DNA of 64,000 nucleotides from Brevundimonas fluminis (GCF_003934285.1 NZ_RQWJ01000004.1:248001-312000); one strand, 5' to 3'; shown: positions 8,190 through 17,257, counted from the stretch's first letter. Numbers and translations are program-made. The notes: generated by a model not told the origin, from the sequence alone.

Positions 8190-9746
8190 ATGCTGAACCA
8201 CACCCGAGCGTTGGTTTCCGCCGCCGTCCTGGCCGTCGCGGCCGGTCTGGCCGCCCCCGCCTTCGCGCAGGAGACGCTGGGGAGCGCAGCCGACCTCGCC
8301 TACCGCACCAATCCCACCGTGCTGGGCCAGCGGGCCAGCCAGCGGGCCCTCGACGAGTCGGTGCCCCAGGCGCGGGCGGGGCTGCGCCCGTCGATCGACG
8401 TCTCGGCCAGCGCGAACTACAATTTCTCCGACAGCGCGGGCGGCGCCCGCGAGATCGACACCGACGGCGACGGAATCCCGGACACCACCATCAACGTGCC
8501 GGCGTCCAACAACGACTCGACCTCAGGAAGCGTCAGCATCGGCCTGTCCCAGACCCTGTGGTCGGGCGGCCGCATCGGTCTGGGCATTTCGGTCGCCGAG
8601 GCCAACGTCATGGCCGGCCGCGAGAACCTTCGCGGAGTCGAGCAACAGGTGCTGGCTTCGGTGATCCAGGTCTATGCCGACGTGCTGCGCGACGAGGAGA
8701 TCCTGCGCATCCGCGAGTCGAACCTGACCGTGCTGGAGCGCCAGCGTGATGAAGCCAACGCCCGCTTCGAGGTCGGCGAGATCACCCGAACGGACGTTGC
8801 GCAGGCCGAGGCGCGACTGGCCCAGTCGCAGGCCGATCTGGCCAATGCCCGCGCCCAACTCGCCGTGAGCCGCGCCGCCTACGCCGCCGTGGTCGGTCAG
8901 GCGCCGGGCACGTTGACCCCTCTGCCGCAGCTTCCCGGCGTCCCGGCGGACTTCGACTCGGCCCTGGCCGTGGCCCTTGACGAGAATCCGGACATCCGCT
9001 CCGCGGTCTATGGTCTGGCCGCTGCGGAGGGCCGCGTCGCCCTGGCGCGCGCCGAATATTTGCCGTCGGTGCGCGCGACCGCGTCCTACGGCGGCTCGAC
9101 CAACGATCTGGGCGACCTGGGCCAGTTGGCGGACGAGACCTCGTTCCGCGCCGGCGCGACCCTGTCGGTGCCGATCTTCACCGGCGGGCTGAACGGCTCG
9201 CGCGTCGCCCAGGCGCTGGAGCAGGCCAACGTCGCCCAGATCGCCATCGAGGGCGAACGCCGCGGCGTCTTGCAGTCGGTGTCCAACGCCTATGCCCAGC
9301 TGGTCTCGGCACGCGCCACGGTGCTGGCGGGCGAGGAGGCGGTGCGCGCCGCCACCGTCGCGGCAGAAGGCGTGCGTCAGGAGGCGCAGGTCGGCCTGCG
9401 CACCACCCTGGACGTGCTCAACGGCGAGCTGGAGCTCCGCAACGCCGAGGTCGCCCTGGCCACCGCGCGGCGCAACGAGTACGTGGCCCAGGCCAACCTG
9501 CTTCTGGCCATGGGCCGGCTGGACATCACCGTGCTGGCTCCGGGCGCGGAGGTCTATGATCCGGCCGCGAATTACGACCGCGTGCGCAACCGGGGCGCCT
9601 TGCCGTGGGAAGGCGCGATCGAGGCGCTGGACCGCATCGCGGCCCCTCCGATCACCGCCACGCCGGATGCGCCCGACGCGCCGATCGATCAGCGGTTGAA
9701 GGGCGACGTGATCCGGACGGCGCCGGGCGAGCTGCGTCCGTATTAA
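8190..9746 (+). CDS. tolC: TolC family outer membrane channel (type I secretion / efflux, RsaF-like)
   Basis: A 518-residue outer-membrane efflux protein. A cleavable signal peptide spans about residues 1-26 (AAPAFAQ site). Two OEP repeats follow, with the long periplasmic helices (residues about 125-215 and 330-430, rich in Ala/Glu/Arg, e.g. RDEEILRIRESNLTVLERQRD) and the beta segments between them. The LWSGGRIGLGI segment near residue 125 is a typical TolC turn. The protein forms the trimeric outer-membrane duct of type I secretion or RND efflux. In Caulobacter a homologue (RsaF) serves S-layer export, but no ABC or membrane-fusion partner is encoded here. The C-terminal 70 residues form a Pro/Asp-rich tail. 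Confidence 0.95.
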   Translation: MLNHTRALVSAAVLAVAAGLAAPAFAQETLGSAADLAYRTNPTVLGQRASQRALDESVPQARAGLRPSIDVSASANYNFSDSAGGAREIDTDGDGIPDTTINVPASNNDSTSGSVSIGLSQTLWSGGRIGLGISVAEANVMAGRENLRGVEQQVLASVIQVYADVLRDEEILRIRESNLTVLERQRDEANARFEVGEITRTDVAQAEARLAQSQADLANARAQLAVSRAAYAAVVGQAPGTLTPLPQLPGVPADFDSALAVALDENPDIRSAVYGLAAAEGRVALARAEYLPSVRATASYGGSTNDLGDLGQLADETSFRAGATLSVPIFTGGLNGSRVAQALEQANVAQIAIEGERRGVLQSVSNAYAQLVSARATVLAGEEAVRAATVAAEGVRQEAQVGLRTTLDVLNGELELRNAEVALATARRNEYVAQANLLLAMGRLDITVLAPGAEVYDPAANYDRVRNRGALPWEGAIEALDRIAAPPITATPDAPDAPIDQRLKGDVIRTAPGELRPY

Positions 9747-9853
9747 CCTGAGAGGCGAAAACGTCCGTTGATTCCGCCTGCCGATGGTGCGACGACAGGA
9801 CGTCCCTTCACGCCGCCGACCGCCCGTCGCGACGCTCCGTCCAAGGTTGAACC

Positions 9854-10435
9854 ATGACCGATCAGACCGCTCAGGAACCGACGATGGAGGAGATCCTGGC
9901 GTCGATCCGCCGGATCATCTCCGAAGACGATGCCCCGGCCGAGACGGCCCAGGCGGCGGCCCCCGAGGTCGCGCCCGCCTATGAGCCGGAGCCCGAGCCG
10001 GTCGACGTTTCGCCGGCGATGATGGACGAGACGCCGTCGACGCAGGACGATGACGTTCTGGAACTCACCGACCGCTACGAAGAGCCGGCCGCCGAGACCA
10101 TCGGCGACCTGGACGTGACCCCCTCCGCGCCCGAACCTGTCCAGGCTCCTGAGCCGGAGCCGTTCCCGGCGGCAGCCGCGCCCGCGCCGTCTGGCGACGG
10201 ATTGATCGGCGCCGCCGCGGCGGGCGCCGCCGCCTCCGCCTTCGCCGGCCTGACCGCCGCCGTCCGCAAGCCGGCCGAGCCGGATCTGCCGGCGGGCGCC
10301 GGGACTTCGCTGGAAGCCTTGGTGGGCTCTCTGCTTCGGCCGATGCTCAAGGAGTGGCTGGACGCCAACCTGCCGGCCATCGTCGAGACCCAAGTACGCA
10401 AGGAAGTCGAACGCATCGCCCGGAACGCCGGCTGA
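9854..10435 (+). CDS. popZ: Polar organizing protein PopZ
   Basis: A 193-residue protein with the classic DUF2497/PopZ layout. The N-terminal binding helix PTMEEILASIRRIISEDD is at about 9-27, followed by an acidic Pro/Glu-rich disordered middle (about 28-140). The C-terminal oligomerisation region contains LEALVGSLLRPMLKEWLDAN, LPAIVETQV and REVERIA-like helices. PopZ forms the polar condensate that tethers parS/ParB and cell-cycle regulators in Caulobacter-type cells. It lies upstream of valS, an arrangement I associate with Caulobacterales. A rho-independent terminator separates it from valS, so it is transcribed as its own unit. Confidence 0.96.
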   Translation: MTDQTAQEPTMEEILASIRRIISEDDAPAETAQAAAPEVAPAYEPEPEPVDVSPAMMDETPSTQDDDVLELTDRYEEPAAETIGDLDVTPSAPEPVQAPEPEPFPAAAAPAPSGDGLIGAAAAGAAASAFAGLTAAVRKPAEPDLPAGAGTSLEALVGSLLRPMLKEWLDANLPAIVETQVRKEVERIARNAG

Positions 10436-10462
10436 GCCCCCTCGCACCTTCGCCAACCCTTC

Positions 10463-10495
10463 AAGGGCGGCTCCCGGGGCGGGGCCGCCCTTTTC
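10463..10495 (+). terminator. Intrinsic terminator after popZ
   Basis: AAGGGCGGC (10463-10471) pairs perfectly with GCCGCCCTT (10484-10492) across a 12-base GC-rich loop and is followed by TTCCTTT. It lies 27 bases after the popZ stop and 30 bases before valS. Confidence 0.8.
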
Positions 10496-10522
10496 CTTTG
10501 CGCGCTGGACAGACGCGCCCCC

Positions 10523-13252
10523 ATGACCGAGACGACCCGAATGCTTGAGAAGAATTTCGACCCGAAGTCCGCCGAACCGCGCCTGTACCAGATGTGGGAG
10601 GCGTCCGGCCTGTTCGCCCCGCGTGACGACGCGGCCGAGACCTATTCGATCGTCATCCCGCCGCCGAACGTGACGGGCAGCCTGCACATCGGGCACGCCC
10701 TGAACAACACGCTACAGGACGTGCTGGCGCGGTATCATCGGATGCGGGGCAAGGCGGTGCTGTGGCTGCCCGGCACGGACCACGCGGGCATCGCCACGCA
10801 GATGGTCGTGGAGCGTCAGCTGGCGGCCTCAGGCAACGTCGGCCGCCGGGACATGGGCCGGGACGCCTTCGTCGAGACGGTGTGGAAGTGGAAGGCCGAG
10901 AGCGGCGGCACGATCGTGCGCCAGCTTCGCCGGCTGGGCGCCAGCTGCGACTGGTCGCGCGAGCGGTTCACCCTCGACGAGGGCCTGTCGGCGGCGGTGC
11001 GCAAGGTCTTCGTCCAGCTGCACAAGGAAGGGCTGATCTACCGCGACAAGCGGCTGGTGAACTGGGACCCGCACTTCCAGACCGCGATCTCGGATCTGGA
11101 GGTCGAGCAGAAGGAGGTTGACGGCGCCTATTGGCACTTCTCCTATCCGCTGGCCGACGGGGTGACTTACGAGCACCCGATCGCGTTCGACGAGGACGGA
11201 ACGGCGACGGAGTGGGAGACGCGCGACTACATCGTCGTCGCCACGACGCGACCCGAGACGATGCTGGGCGACACCGGCGTGGCGGTGCATCCGGACGACG
11301 CGCGCTATGCGGGCCTGGTCGGCAGGTCGGTGATCCTGCCGATCACGGGCCGCCGCATCCCGATCGTGGCGGACGACTACGCCGACCCGACCAAGGGCTC
11401 CGGCGCGGTGAAGATCACGCCGGCGCACGATTTCAACGACTTCGGCGTCGGCAAGCGGGCGGGGTTGGGCGCGCTGAACGTCATGGACGGCTTCGGACGG
11501 ATCACCGCGGTGGACACGCCCGACGTGCCGCCCGAGTACGAAGGCATGGACCGCTTCGTCGCGCGCAAGGCCGTCGTCGCGCGGGCCGAGGAAGAGGGTT
11601 GGCTGAAGCGGATCGAGAAGACCCGCCACATGGTGCCGCACGGCGACCGGTCGGGCGTGGTCATCGAGCCGTGGCTGACGGACCAGTGGTACGTCGACGC
11701 CAGGGTGCTGGCCCAGCCGGCGCTGACGGCGGTCGAGCAGGGCGACACCGTCTTCGAACCGAAGAGCTATGAGAAAATCTACTTCGAATGGCTGCGCAAC
11801 ATCGAGCCGTGGTGCATCTCGCGCCAGCTGTGGTGGGGGCATCGCATCCCCGCCTGGTACGGCCCGAACGGCGAAGTCTTCGTGGCCGAGACGGAGGAGG
11901 AGGCGCGGGCCCAGGCCGGCGACCTGCCGCTGACGCAGGACGAGGACGTGCTGGACACCTGGTTCAGCTCGGCGCTGTGGCCGTTCTCGACCATGGGGTG
12001 GCCGGAGAGGACGTCGGATCTGGAGCGGTTCTATCCGACCAGCGACCTCGTCACGGCGGCGGACATCATCTTCTTCTGGGTGGCCCGGATGATGATGATG
12101 GGCCTGCACTTCACCGGCGAGGCGCCCTTCAAACGGGTGATCATCAACGGCCTGGTCCGCGACGAGAAGGGCCAGAAGATGTCGAAGTCCAAGGGCAACG
12201 TCATCGACCCGCTGGAGATCGTCGACGAGGTCGGGGCCGACGCCCTGCGCTTCACCATGGCCATCCTGTCTGGCACGCGCGACATCAAGTTGTCGAAGCA
12301 GCGGATTGAAGGTTACCGAAACTTCGGCACCAAGCTGTGGAACGCCGCGCGCTTCAGCCAGATGAACGACTGCGCGCGCGTGGCCGGGTTCGACCCGGCG
12401 GGCGTGACGTCGACGCTGAACCTGTGGATCCGCGGCGAGCTGGCCAAGGCCGAGCGTCAGGTGTCGGCGGCGCTGGAGGCCGGGCGCTTCGACGAGGCGG
12501 CGCAGGCGCTGTACCGGTTCGTCTGGAACGTCTTCTGCGACTGGTATCTGGAACTGGCCAAGCCTGTGTTCCAGGGCGCGGACGAGACCGCCAAGGCCGA
12601 GACGCGGGCCATGACCGCCTGGACGCTGGATCAGACGATCAAGCTGCTGGCGCCCGTCATGCCGTTCATCACCGAGGAGCTGTGGGCCGAGCTGGGCAAG
12701 ACCGGCGCGCCGCGCGACGAGGGGATTCTGCTGGGCGCGGCCTGGCCGGACCTGCCCGACGCCTTCGTCGACGCGGACGCGGAAGCCGAGATGGGCTGGC
12801 TGATCGAGGTGGTCGAGGCCATCCGGGCGCTGAAGGGCGAGATGGGCGTGGCCACGACGAAGCCCCCGCTTACCTTCGTCGCGCCGGACGCGACGACGTC
12901 GGCGCGGGTGGAGCGGCACCGCGAGCTGCTGGCCGGACTGGCCCGGGTGTCCGAGGTCGCCGTGGCCGATCAGGCGCCGGCGGGCGCGGTGGCCTTCGTC
13001 GCCGGCGGTGGGGCGGCGGCGCTGACCCTGGCCGGCCTCGTCGACGTGGCGGCGGAGCGCGCGCGGCTGGACAAGGAGGTCAAGGCCATCGAGTCCGACT
13101 TGGCCCTGTTCTCGAAGAAGCTGGACAATCCCAACTTCGTCGCGCGCGCCGCACCGGAGGTGGTTCAGGAGCAGCGAGACAAGCTGGCTGCGGCCCAGGC
13201 CGACCGGGCGCGTCTGGAAGCGGCGCGCCAGCGTCTGGCCGCGCTGGGGTGA
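10523..13252 (+). CDS. valS: Valyl-tRNA synthetase
   Basis: A 909-residue class I aminoacyl-tRNA synthetase. PPNVTGSLHIGHALNN (about 46-61) holds the HIGH motif and GQKMSKSKGNVIDP (about 550-563) the KMSKS motif. The editing domain inserts between them (TTRPETMLGDTGVAVHP, about 235-251). The anticodon-binding helices follow, and a C-terminal coiled coil (about 840-905, rich in Lys/Arg/Glu/Ala) grips the tRNA. Length is normal. The stop overlaps the tlyA GTG by 3 bases (GTGA). Confidence 0.98.
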   Translation: MTETTRMLEKNFDPKSAEPRLYQMWEASGLFAPRDDAAETYSIVIPPPNVTGSLHIGHALNNTLQDVLARYHRMRGKAVLWLPGTDHAGIATQMVVERQLAASGNVGRRDMGRDAFVETVWKWKAESGGTIVRQLRRLGASCDWSRERFTLDEGLSAAVRKVFVQLHKEGLIYRDKRLVNWDPHFQTAISDLEVEQKEVDGAYWHFSYPLADGVTYEHPIAFDEDGTATEWETRDYIVVATTRPETMLGDTGVAVHPDDARYAGLVGRSVILPITGRRIPIVADDYADPTKGSGAVKITPAHDFNDFGVGKRAGLGALNVMDGFGRITAVDTPDVPPEYEGMDRFVARKAVVARAEEEGWLKRIEKTRHMVPHGDRSGVVIEPWLTDQWYVDARVLAQPALTAVEQGDTVFEPKSYEKIYFEWLRNIEPWCISRQLWWGHRIPAWYGPNGEVFVAETEEEARAQAGDLPLTQDEDVLDTWFSSALWPFSTMGWPERTSDLERFYPTSDLVTAADIIFFWVARMMMMGLHFTGEAPFKRVIINGLVRDEKGQKMSKSKGNVIDPLEIVDEVGADALRFTMAILSGTRDIKLSKQRIEGYRNFGTKLWNAARFSQMNDCARVAGFDPAGVTSTLNLWIRGELAKAERQVSAALEAGRFDEAAQALYRFVWNVFCDWYLELAKPVFQGADETAKAETRAMTAWTLDQTIKLLAPVMPFITEELWAELGKTGAPRDEGILLGAAWPDLPDAFVDADAEAEMGWLIEVVEAIRALKGEMGVATTKPPLTFVAPDATTSARVERHRELLAGLARVSEVAVADQAPAGAVAFVAGGGAAALTLAGLVDVAAERARLDKEVKAIESDLALFSKKLDNPNFVARAAPEVVQEQRDKLAAAQADRARLEAARQRLAALG

Positions 13253-14007
13253 CGACGCGGCTGGATCAGCTGATGGTCGCCCGCGGTCTGGTGGCCAGCC
13301 GGGCGCGCGCCCGGGCGGCGATCGAGGCAGGCGGGGTGACGGTGGACGGCGTCGCCGCCACCTCGCCGGCGCGGAAGGTGCGCGACGACGCCGAACTGAC
13401 GGTGCGCGAGGCCCACGACTGGGTGGGACGCGGAGCGCTGAAGCTCGCTCACGCGCTGGAGATCTGGCCCGTCGCGGTCGAAGGGCGAACGGTGCTGGAC
13501 GTCGGCGCTTCGACCGGCGGCTTCACCGAAGTGTGCCTGAGGGCCGGCGCGTCGCGCATCTATGCCGTCGACGTGGGACGCGGGCAGTTGCACCCGACGG
13601 TGGCCGCGGATCCGCGCGTCGTGAACCTGGAAGGGACCGACGCCCGCGAACTGACGCGCGACCTGATCCCGCGGGCGCCGGAGCTGATCGTTTGCGACGC
13701 CAGCTTCATCGGCCTCGCCAAGGTGCTGCCGACGGCGCTGGCCCTCGCCGCGCCGGGCGCCGATCTGGTGACGCTGGTGAAGCCGCAGTTCGAGATGGAA
13801 AGCCGTGCCGAGGTCGGGCGCAAGGGCGTGGTGCGCGGCGGGGAGGCCCGCCGTGCCGCGCTGGACCGCGTCGTCGCCTGGCTGGAAGGCGTGGGCTGGA
13901 CTGTGCGTGAGACGGTCGAGAGTCCCGTCGTCGGCGGTGACGGCAATCGAGAATGGCTGCTGTGGGCGCGGACCTCACTCAGCGAGCAGCCCGGCGGCGA
14001 GCCTTAG
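13249..14007 (+). CDS. tlyA: TlyA family 16S/23S rRNA (cytidine-2'-O)-methyltransferase
   Basis: A 252-residue protein with an N-terminal S4 RNA-binding domain (TRLDQLMVARGLVASRARAR followed by AIEAGGVTVDG, residues 2-33) and an FtsJ-type methyltransferase domain. The latter shows LDVGASTGGFTEVCLRAGA (about 83-101), ELIVCDASFI (motif IV) and LVKPQFE. The family methylates 2'-O of cytidines in ribosomal RNA and was formerly annotated as hemolysin. It starts with GTG inside the valS stop codon, so translation is coupled to valS. A hairpin terminator lies just beyond its stop. Confidence 0.93.
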   Translation: MTTRLDQLMVARGLVASRARARAAIEAGGVTVDGVAATSPARKVRDDAELTVREAHDWVGRGALKLAHALEIWPVAVEGRTVLDVGASTGGFTEVCLRAGASRIYAVDVGRGQLHPTVAADPRVVNLEGTDARELTRDLIPRAPELIVCDASFIGLAKVLPTALALAAPGADLVTLVKPQFEMESRAEVGRKGVVRGGEARRAALDRVVAWLEGVGWTVRETVESPVVGGDGNREWLLWARTSLSEQPGGEP

Positions 14008-14020
14008 CCGCGCGACAAGG

Positions 14021-14051
14021 AAAAACCCCCGGCGGATTGCTCCACCGGGGG
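14021..14051 (-). terminator. Intrinsic terminator between convergent tlyA and the glycine-zipper gene
   Basis: CCCCCGG (14026-14032) pairs with CCGGGGG (14045-14051) around a 12-base loop. On the minus strand the stem is followed by a U run (AAAAA at 14021-14025 on the plus strand), so it best ends the leftward glycine-zipper transcript; it may also stop tlyA readthrough. Confidence 0.75.
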
Positions 14052-14108
14052 CTTCCGGCCCGTCGCCGATCGACAGGGGGGCTGGAAAAGAGCGGCGACG
14101 GGATCTCG

Positions 14109-14681
14109 TCAGTAGCCGTAGCGGTCGCAGACCTCGCGGCGGGTGATCACCGTGCGGCCCCAGCGATCGCGCTCCTGTACCTGCACCGTCCGACACCCGG
14201 AATCGCGACCGTAGGCGTCGTAGCCGTAGCCATAGTCGGAGCGGGCGTAGGGATCGCGCCGGTAGTCGTCGCGGTAGGGCTGCTGGTAGCCGTAGCCGTA
14301 GCGGCGGTCGTCATAGCGGTCGTCGTAACCGTAACGATCGTCGTAGGCGCGGCAGTCCGAAGACCCGGAGCCGACGCCGGCGCCGATCATGGCGCCCACC
14401 ACGCCACCCAAAACGCTGCCCTCGGTGCGACGGCCGCGGGCGGCCATCTGGGACCCGGCGACGGCGCCGATGGCCGCGCCGAAGGTGGCGCCGGCGGCCT
14501 GACGCTGGCTGCGGTCACGGTCGCAGTAGCCAGGGTACGACCGCTGGGCGTAGTCAGGATCGTAGCCGTAGCCGCCGTAGCGATAGTCCTGCGCCTGGGC
14601 CGGGACGGCCATGGTCGCCAGCGTGCCGGCCGCGACGGCGGCGGAGGCGAGGGCTGCGAGGGGGCGGTTCGGACGGGCCAT
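14109..14681 (-). CDS. Exported tyrosine-rich glycine-zipper protein
   Basis: A 190-residue protein with a signal peptide (about 1-30, ending VPAQAQ). A glycine-zipper hairpin of the 17-kDa surface antigen/Gly-zipper type follows (GATFGAAIGAVAG and GSVLGGVVGAMIGAGVGSG, about 65-107). Flanking regions are strikingly rich in Tyr, Asp, Arg and Gly (YGYDDRYDDRRYGYGYQQ and similar). The C-terminal domain ends CRTVQVQERDRWGRTVITRR and CDRYGY. An envelope location is expected from the signal peptide. No enzymatic role is apparent; such proteins are thought to anchor or pack in the outer envelope. The tyrosine-rich tail makes cross-linking or adhesion possible, but this is speculation. Confidence 0.82.
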   Translation of the reverse strand: MARPNRPLAALASAAVAAGTLATMAVPAQAQDYRYGGYGYDPDYAQRSYPGYCDRDRSQRQAAGATFGAAIGAVAGSQMAARGRRTEGSVLGGVVGAMIGAGVGSGSSDCRAYDDRYGYDDRYDDRRYGYGYQQPYRDDYRRDPYARSDYGYGYDAYGRDSGCRTVQVQERDRWGRTVITRREVCDRYGY

Positions 14682-14824
14682 GGAATTCTCTCGTGGATCT
14701 TGGGGCGGGATCGCCGATGGGGTCCTTATGAAGGGGCCGGCCTGAACGGCCGTTGAGCGCGCCGTTCATGTTCGTTCAGGAAAGGTCCCTTGCGCGCGGG
14801 CTGCGCCCCGGCGAGAAGCCGCCG

Positions 14825-16075
14825 ATGAGGACGCGGCTGAACATCGAGCGGGTGGCGGGGCAGGGCGACGGCGTCGCGCGCGGCGCGGGGGGCGCGGTCT
14901 TCGTGTCCCTGACGCTCCCGGGCGAGGTCGTGGAGGCGGACGTCGAGGACGGCCGCGGCGACCTCGTCGGCGTGATCGCGGCCAGCCCAGATCGGGCGAC
15001 GCCGCCCTGTCCGCACTTCGGCGACTGCGGCGGATGCGCCCTCCAGCACTGGACCGACGGAGCGTATCTGGACTGGAAGCGGGAGCAGGTGATCCACGCC
15101 CTTGGGCGCGAGGGGCTGGAGGCCGAGGTCGCGCGAACCGCGGCGACGCCCCCGCATGCCCGCCGGCGGGTGGCCCTGCATGCCCGGCGGCGCGCGGACG
15201 GGACGGTGGCGTTGGGGTTCAAGGCGCGGAAGTCGTGGCGGGTCGTAGACCTGCGGACGTGCGTCATAGCCGACCCGCGCATCGTCGCCGCCCTGCCGGC
15301 GCTGGCCCACTTGGCGGCGGCGCTGTTCGAGCACCCAAAGTCGGCTCCCAGCCTGCACGTGACGGCGACCGAGGCCGGGCTGGACGTGGACGTGACGGGC
15401 GTGGAGCGGCGGACGGGCGGAGGCCTGTCGGGGGACGCTCGGGCGCGGGCGATCGCGGCGGCGCAGGCGGCGGATCTGGCGCGCCTGAGCCTGGCCGGCG
15501 AGGTGCTGGTCATGCGCCGGCCGCCGGTCGTGACCTTCGGGCGGGCCCGGGTCGTCTTGCCGCCCGGCGGCTTCCTGCAGGCTTCGCCGCAGGCCGAGGC
15601 GATCATGGTGGCGGAGGTCGCCGGGGCGGCGAGGGGGGCGAGGAGGATCGCGGACCTGTTCTGCGGGGCGGGAACCTTCACCTTCCCCCTGGCGGAGATC
15701 GCTCCGGTGCTGGCGGCCGACGCGGGCGGCGACGCGGTGGCGGCGCTGAACGCGGGCCGCAGGACCGCATCGGGACTGAAGGGCATCGAGGCGCAGACGC
15801 GCGACCTGTTCCGGCGGCCGCTCTCGCCGTTCGACCTGAAGGGCGTCGACGTCGCCGTGATCGATCCGCCGCGCGCCGGGGCGATCGAGCAGATCCGCCA
15901 GCTCGTGGACGCCCGCAAGATCGAACGCGTCGCCTACGTCAGCTGCAACCCCGCCACGTTCGCCCGCGACGCGGCCGCGCTGGTCGCCGGCGGCTACCGG
16001 CTTGAGCGCGTGCTTCCGGTGGACCAGTTCCTGTGGTCGGCCCACGTGGAGCTGGTGGCGACGTTCCGCCGCTGA
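14825..16075 (+). CDS. rlmD: 23S rRNA (uracil-5-)-methyltransferase, RlmD/TrmA family
   Basis: A 416-residue RNA m5U methyltransferase. The N-terminal TRAM-like part (RLNIERVAGQGDGVARGAGG) precedes an iron-sulphur motif CPHFGDCGGCALQHW (about 62-76; a fourth Cys in RTCVIADP). The SAM domain shows IADLFCGAGTFTFPLAE (about 274-290), VIDPPRAG and the catalytic cysteine in YVSCNPATFARD (about 378-389). The frame is open further upstream to a TTG at 14753, but the ATG at 14825, with GAGAAG before it, begins right at the conserved region. RlmD modifies U1939 in 23S rRNA; some relatives modify tRNA U54. Confidence 0.9.
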   Translation: MRTRLNIERVAGQGDGVARGAGGAVFVSLTLPGEVVEADVEDGRGDLVGVIAASPDRATPPCPHFGDCGGCALQHWTDGAYLDWKREQVIHALGREGLEAEVARTAATPPHARRRVALHARRRADGTVALGFKARKSWRVVDLRTCVIADPRIVAALPALAHLAAALFEHPKSAPSLHVTATEAGLDVDVTGVERRTGGGLSGDARARAIAAAQAADLARLSLAGEVLVMRRPPVVTFGRARVVLPPGGFLQASPQAEAIMVAEVAGAARGARRIADLFCGAGTFTFPLAEIAPVLAADAGGDAVAALNAGRRTASGLKGIEAQTRDLFRRPLSPFDLKGVDVAVIDPPRAGAIEQIRQLVDARKIERVAYVSCNPATFARDAAALVAGGYRLERVLPVDQFLWSAHVELVATFRR

Positions 16076-16082
16076 CGGATGT

Positions 16083-16112
16083 GGGAGTCGGACAAAAAAA
16101 GACTCCCGTTTC
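16083..16112 (+). terminator. Intrinsic terminator after rlmD
   Basis: GGGAGTC (16083-16089) pairs with GACTCCC (16101-16107) around a loop containing AAAAAAA and is followed by GTTTCTTCC. An outer ATGTGG/CCACAT pairing (16079-16084 and 16115-16120) is an alternative. Both stem arms carry a GAnTC sequence, the CcrM methylation target in Caulobacter relatives. Confidence 0.7.
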
Positions 16113-16148
16113 TTCCACATTGCGTCGCGCGAAACCGCCACATCGGCA

Positions 16149-17219
16149 TCACGCCGCGTCGAACAGGTCCATCTGAGGCCGCAGATCCGGCGGCGGCCGG
16201 AACTTCGTCACATCCAGTTCATGGCGGAGGCCGTCGAGGCCCAGCCGTTTGACGGCGGCCTTGAAGCGCGCGGCGATCAGGGCGGCGACGGGGCCGGTCC
16301 CCTTCATGCGCCGGGACCAGTCAGGATCGTAGTCACGGCCGCCGCGCGTCTGGCGCACGAGGGACATGACGCGCGCGGCCCGGTCGGGGCGGGCCTCGGC
16401 CAGCCATTCGCGGAACAGATCCTTGATCTCCAGCGGCAGGCGCAGGGTGACGTACATGGCGGTGCAGGCGCCGGCCTTCTTCGCCGCCTCGAGCACCGCC
16501 TCCAGCTCGTGGTCGTTCAAACCGGGGATGACGGGCGCGAAGCCGACCCCGACGGGCACGCCGGCGTCGGCCAGGCGGGAGATCGCCTCCAGCCGTCTGG
16601 CGGGGGTCGAGGCGCGGGGCTCCATGGCGCGGGCCAACCCGCGATCGAGCGTGGTGATGGACACGAAGGCCGAAGCCAGTCCTTCACGTCCCATCGGGCC
16701 GAGGACGTCGAGGTCGCGCGCGATCAGCACCGACTTGGTGATGATCGAGAAGGGGTGGTTGAAGCGGCGCATCACTCCGAGGATGGCGCGCGTCGACTTC
16801 AGCTCGCGTTCGACCGGCTGATAGGGGTCGGTGTTGCCGCCTATGTGGATGCGCCTGCAGACATACCGGGGCCTGGAGAGCTCCTGTTCCAGGAGACGTG
16901 CGGCGTCCGGCTTCCAGAAGATGCGGCTCTCGAAATCCAGGCCCGGGGATAGGCCCATCCAAGCATGGGACGGACGGGCGTAGCAGTAGATGCAGCCATG
17001 TTCGCAGCCCTTGTAGGGGTTGATGGAGCGGTCGAAGCCGATGTCCGGGCTCTGGTTGCGGGCGATGATCGTGCGAGCCCGCTCGGGGGTGAGCCGGGTC
17101 CGGAGGGGCGCGACGCCGGCGTCGTGGGCCGTCCAGCCGTCGTCGAAGTCGTGCACCTTTTGAGGTTCGTATCGCCCGGTCGCATTGGATCGCGCGCCTC
17201 TGCCCTTCGTCTCGCCCAT
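16149..17219 (-). CDS. PA0069 family radical SAM protein
   Basis: A 356-residue radical SAM protein of the SplB-like PA0069 family. The cluster-binding motif CEHGCIYCYARPSH (about 72-85) has the CxxxCxxC spacing, preceded by SINPYKG. IHIGGNTDPYQPVERE lies downstream and is a family signature. The family is related to spore photoproduct lyase in fold, but the substrate is unknown. The ATG at 17219 gives MGETKGRGA and fits the family start. Upstream on the same strand is a perfect LexA-type box (17243-17257) overlapping a plausible promoter, so DNA-damage control is likely. A tRNA-Leu gene lies further upstream on the same strand. Confidence 0.9.
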   Translation of the reverse strand: MGETKGRGARSNATGRYEPQKVHDFDDGWTAHDAGVAPLRTRLTPERARTIIARNQSPDIGFDRSINPYKGCEHGCIYCYARPSHAWMGLSPGLDFESRIFWKPDAARLLEQELSRPRYVCRRIHIGGNTDPYQPVERELKSTRAILGVMRRFNHPFSIITKSVLIARDLDVLGPMGREGLASAFVSITTLDRGLARAMEPRASTPARRLEAISRLADAGVPVGVGFAPVIPGLNDHELEAVLEAAKKAGACTAMYVTLRLPLEIKDLFREWLAEARPDRAARVMSLVRQTRGGRDYDPDWSRRMKGTGPVAALIAARFKAAVKRLGLDGLRHELDVTKFRPPPDLRPQMDLFDAA

Positions 17220-17242
17220 CCCAAGAGAATAGCGCAGAAAGA

Positions 17243-17257
17243 GAACAAAGCAAGAAC
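17243..17257 (-). promoter_or_regulatory. LexA (SOS) box in the promoter of the radical SAM gene
   Basis: On the minus strand the sequence is GTTCTTGCTTTGTTC, an exact match to the alphaproteobacterial LexA consensus GTTC-N7-GTTC. It overlaps a candidate -35 (TTGCTT) followed after 16 bases by TATTCT, with the ATG at 17219 just downstream. Binding here would block transcription initiation. Confidence 0.72.
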
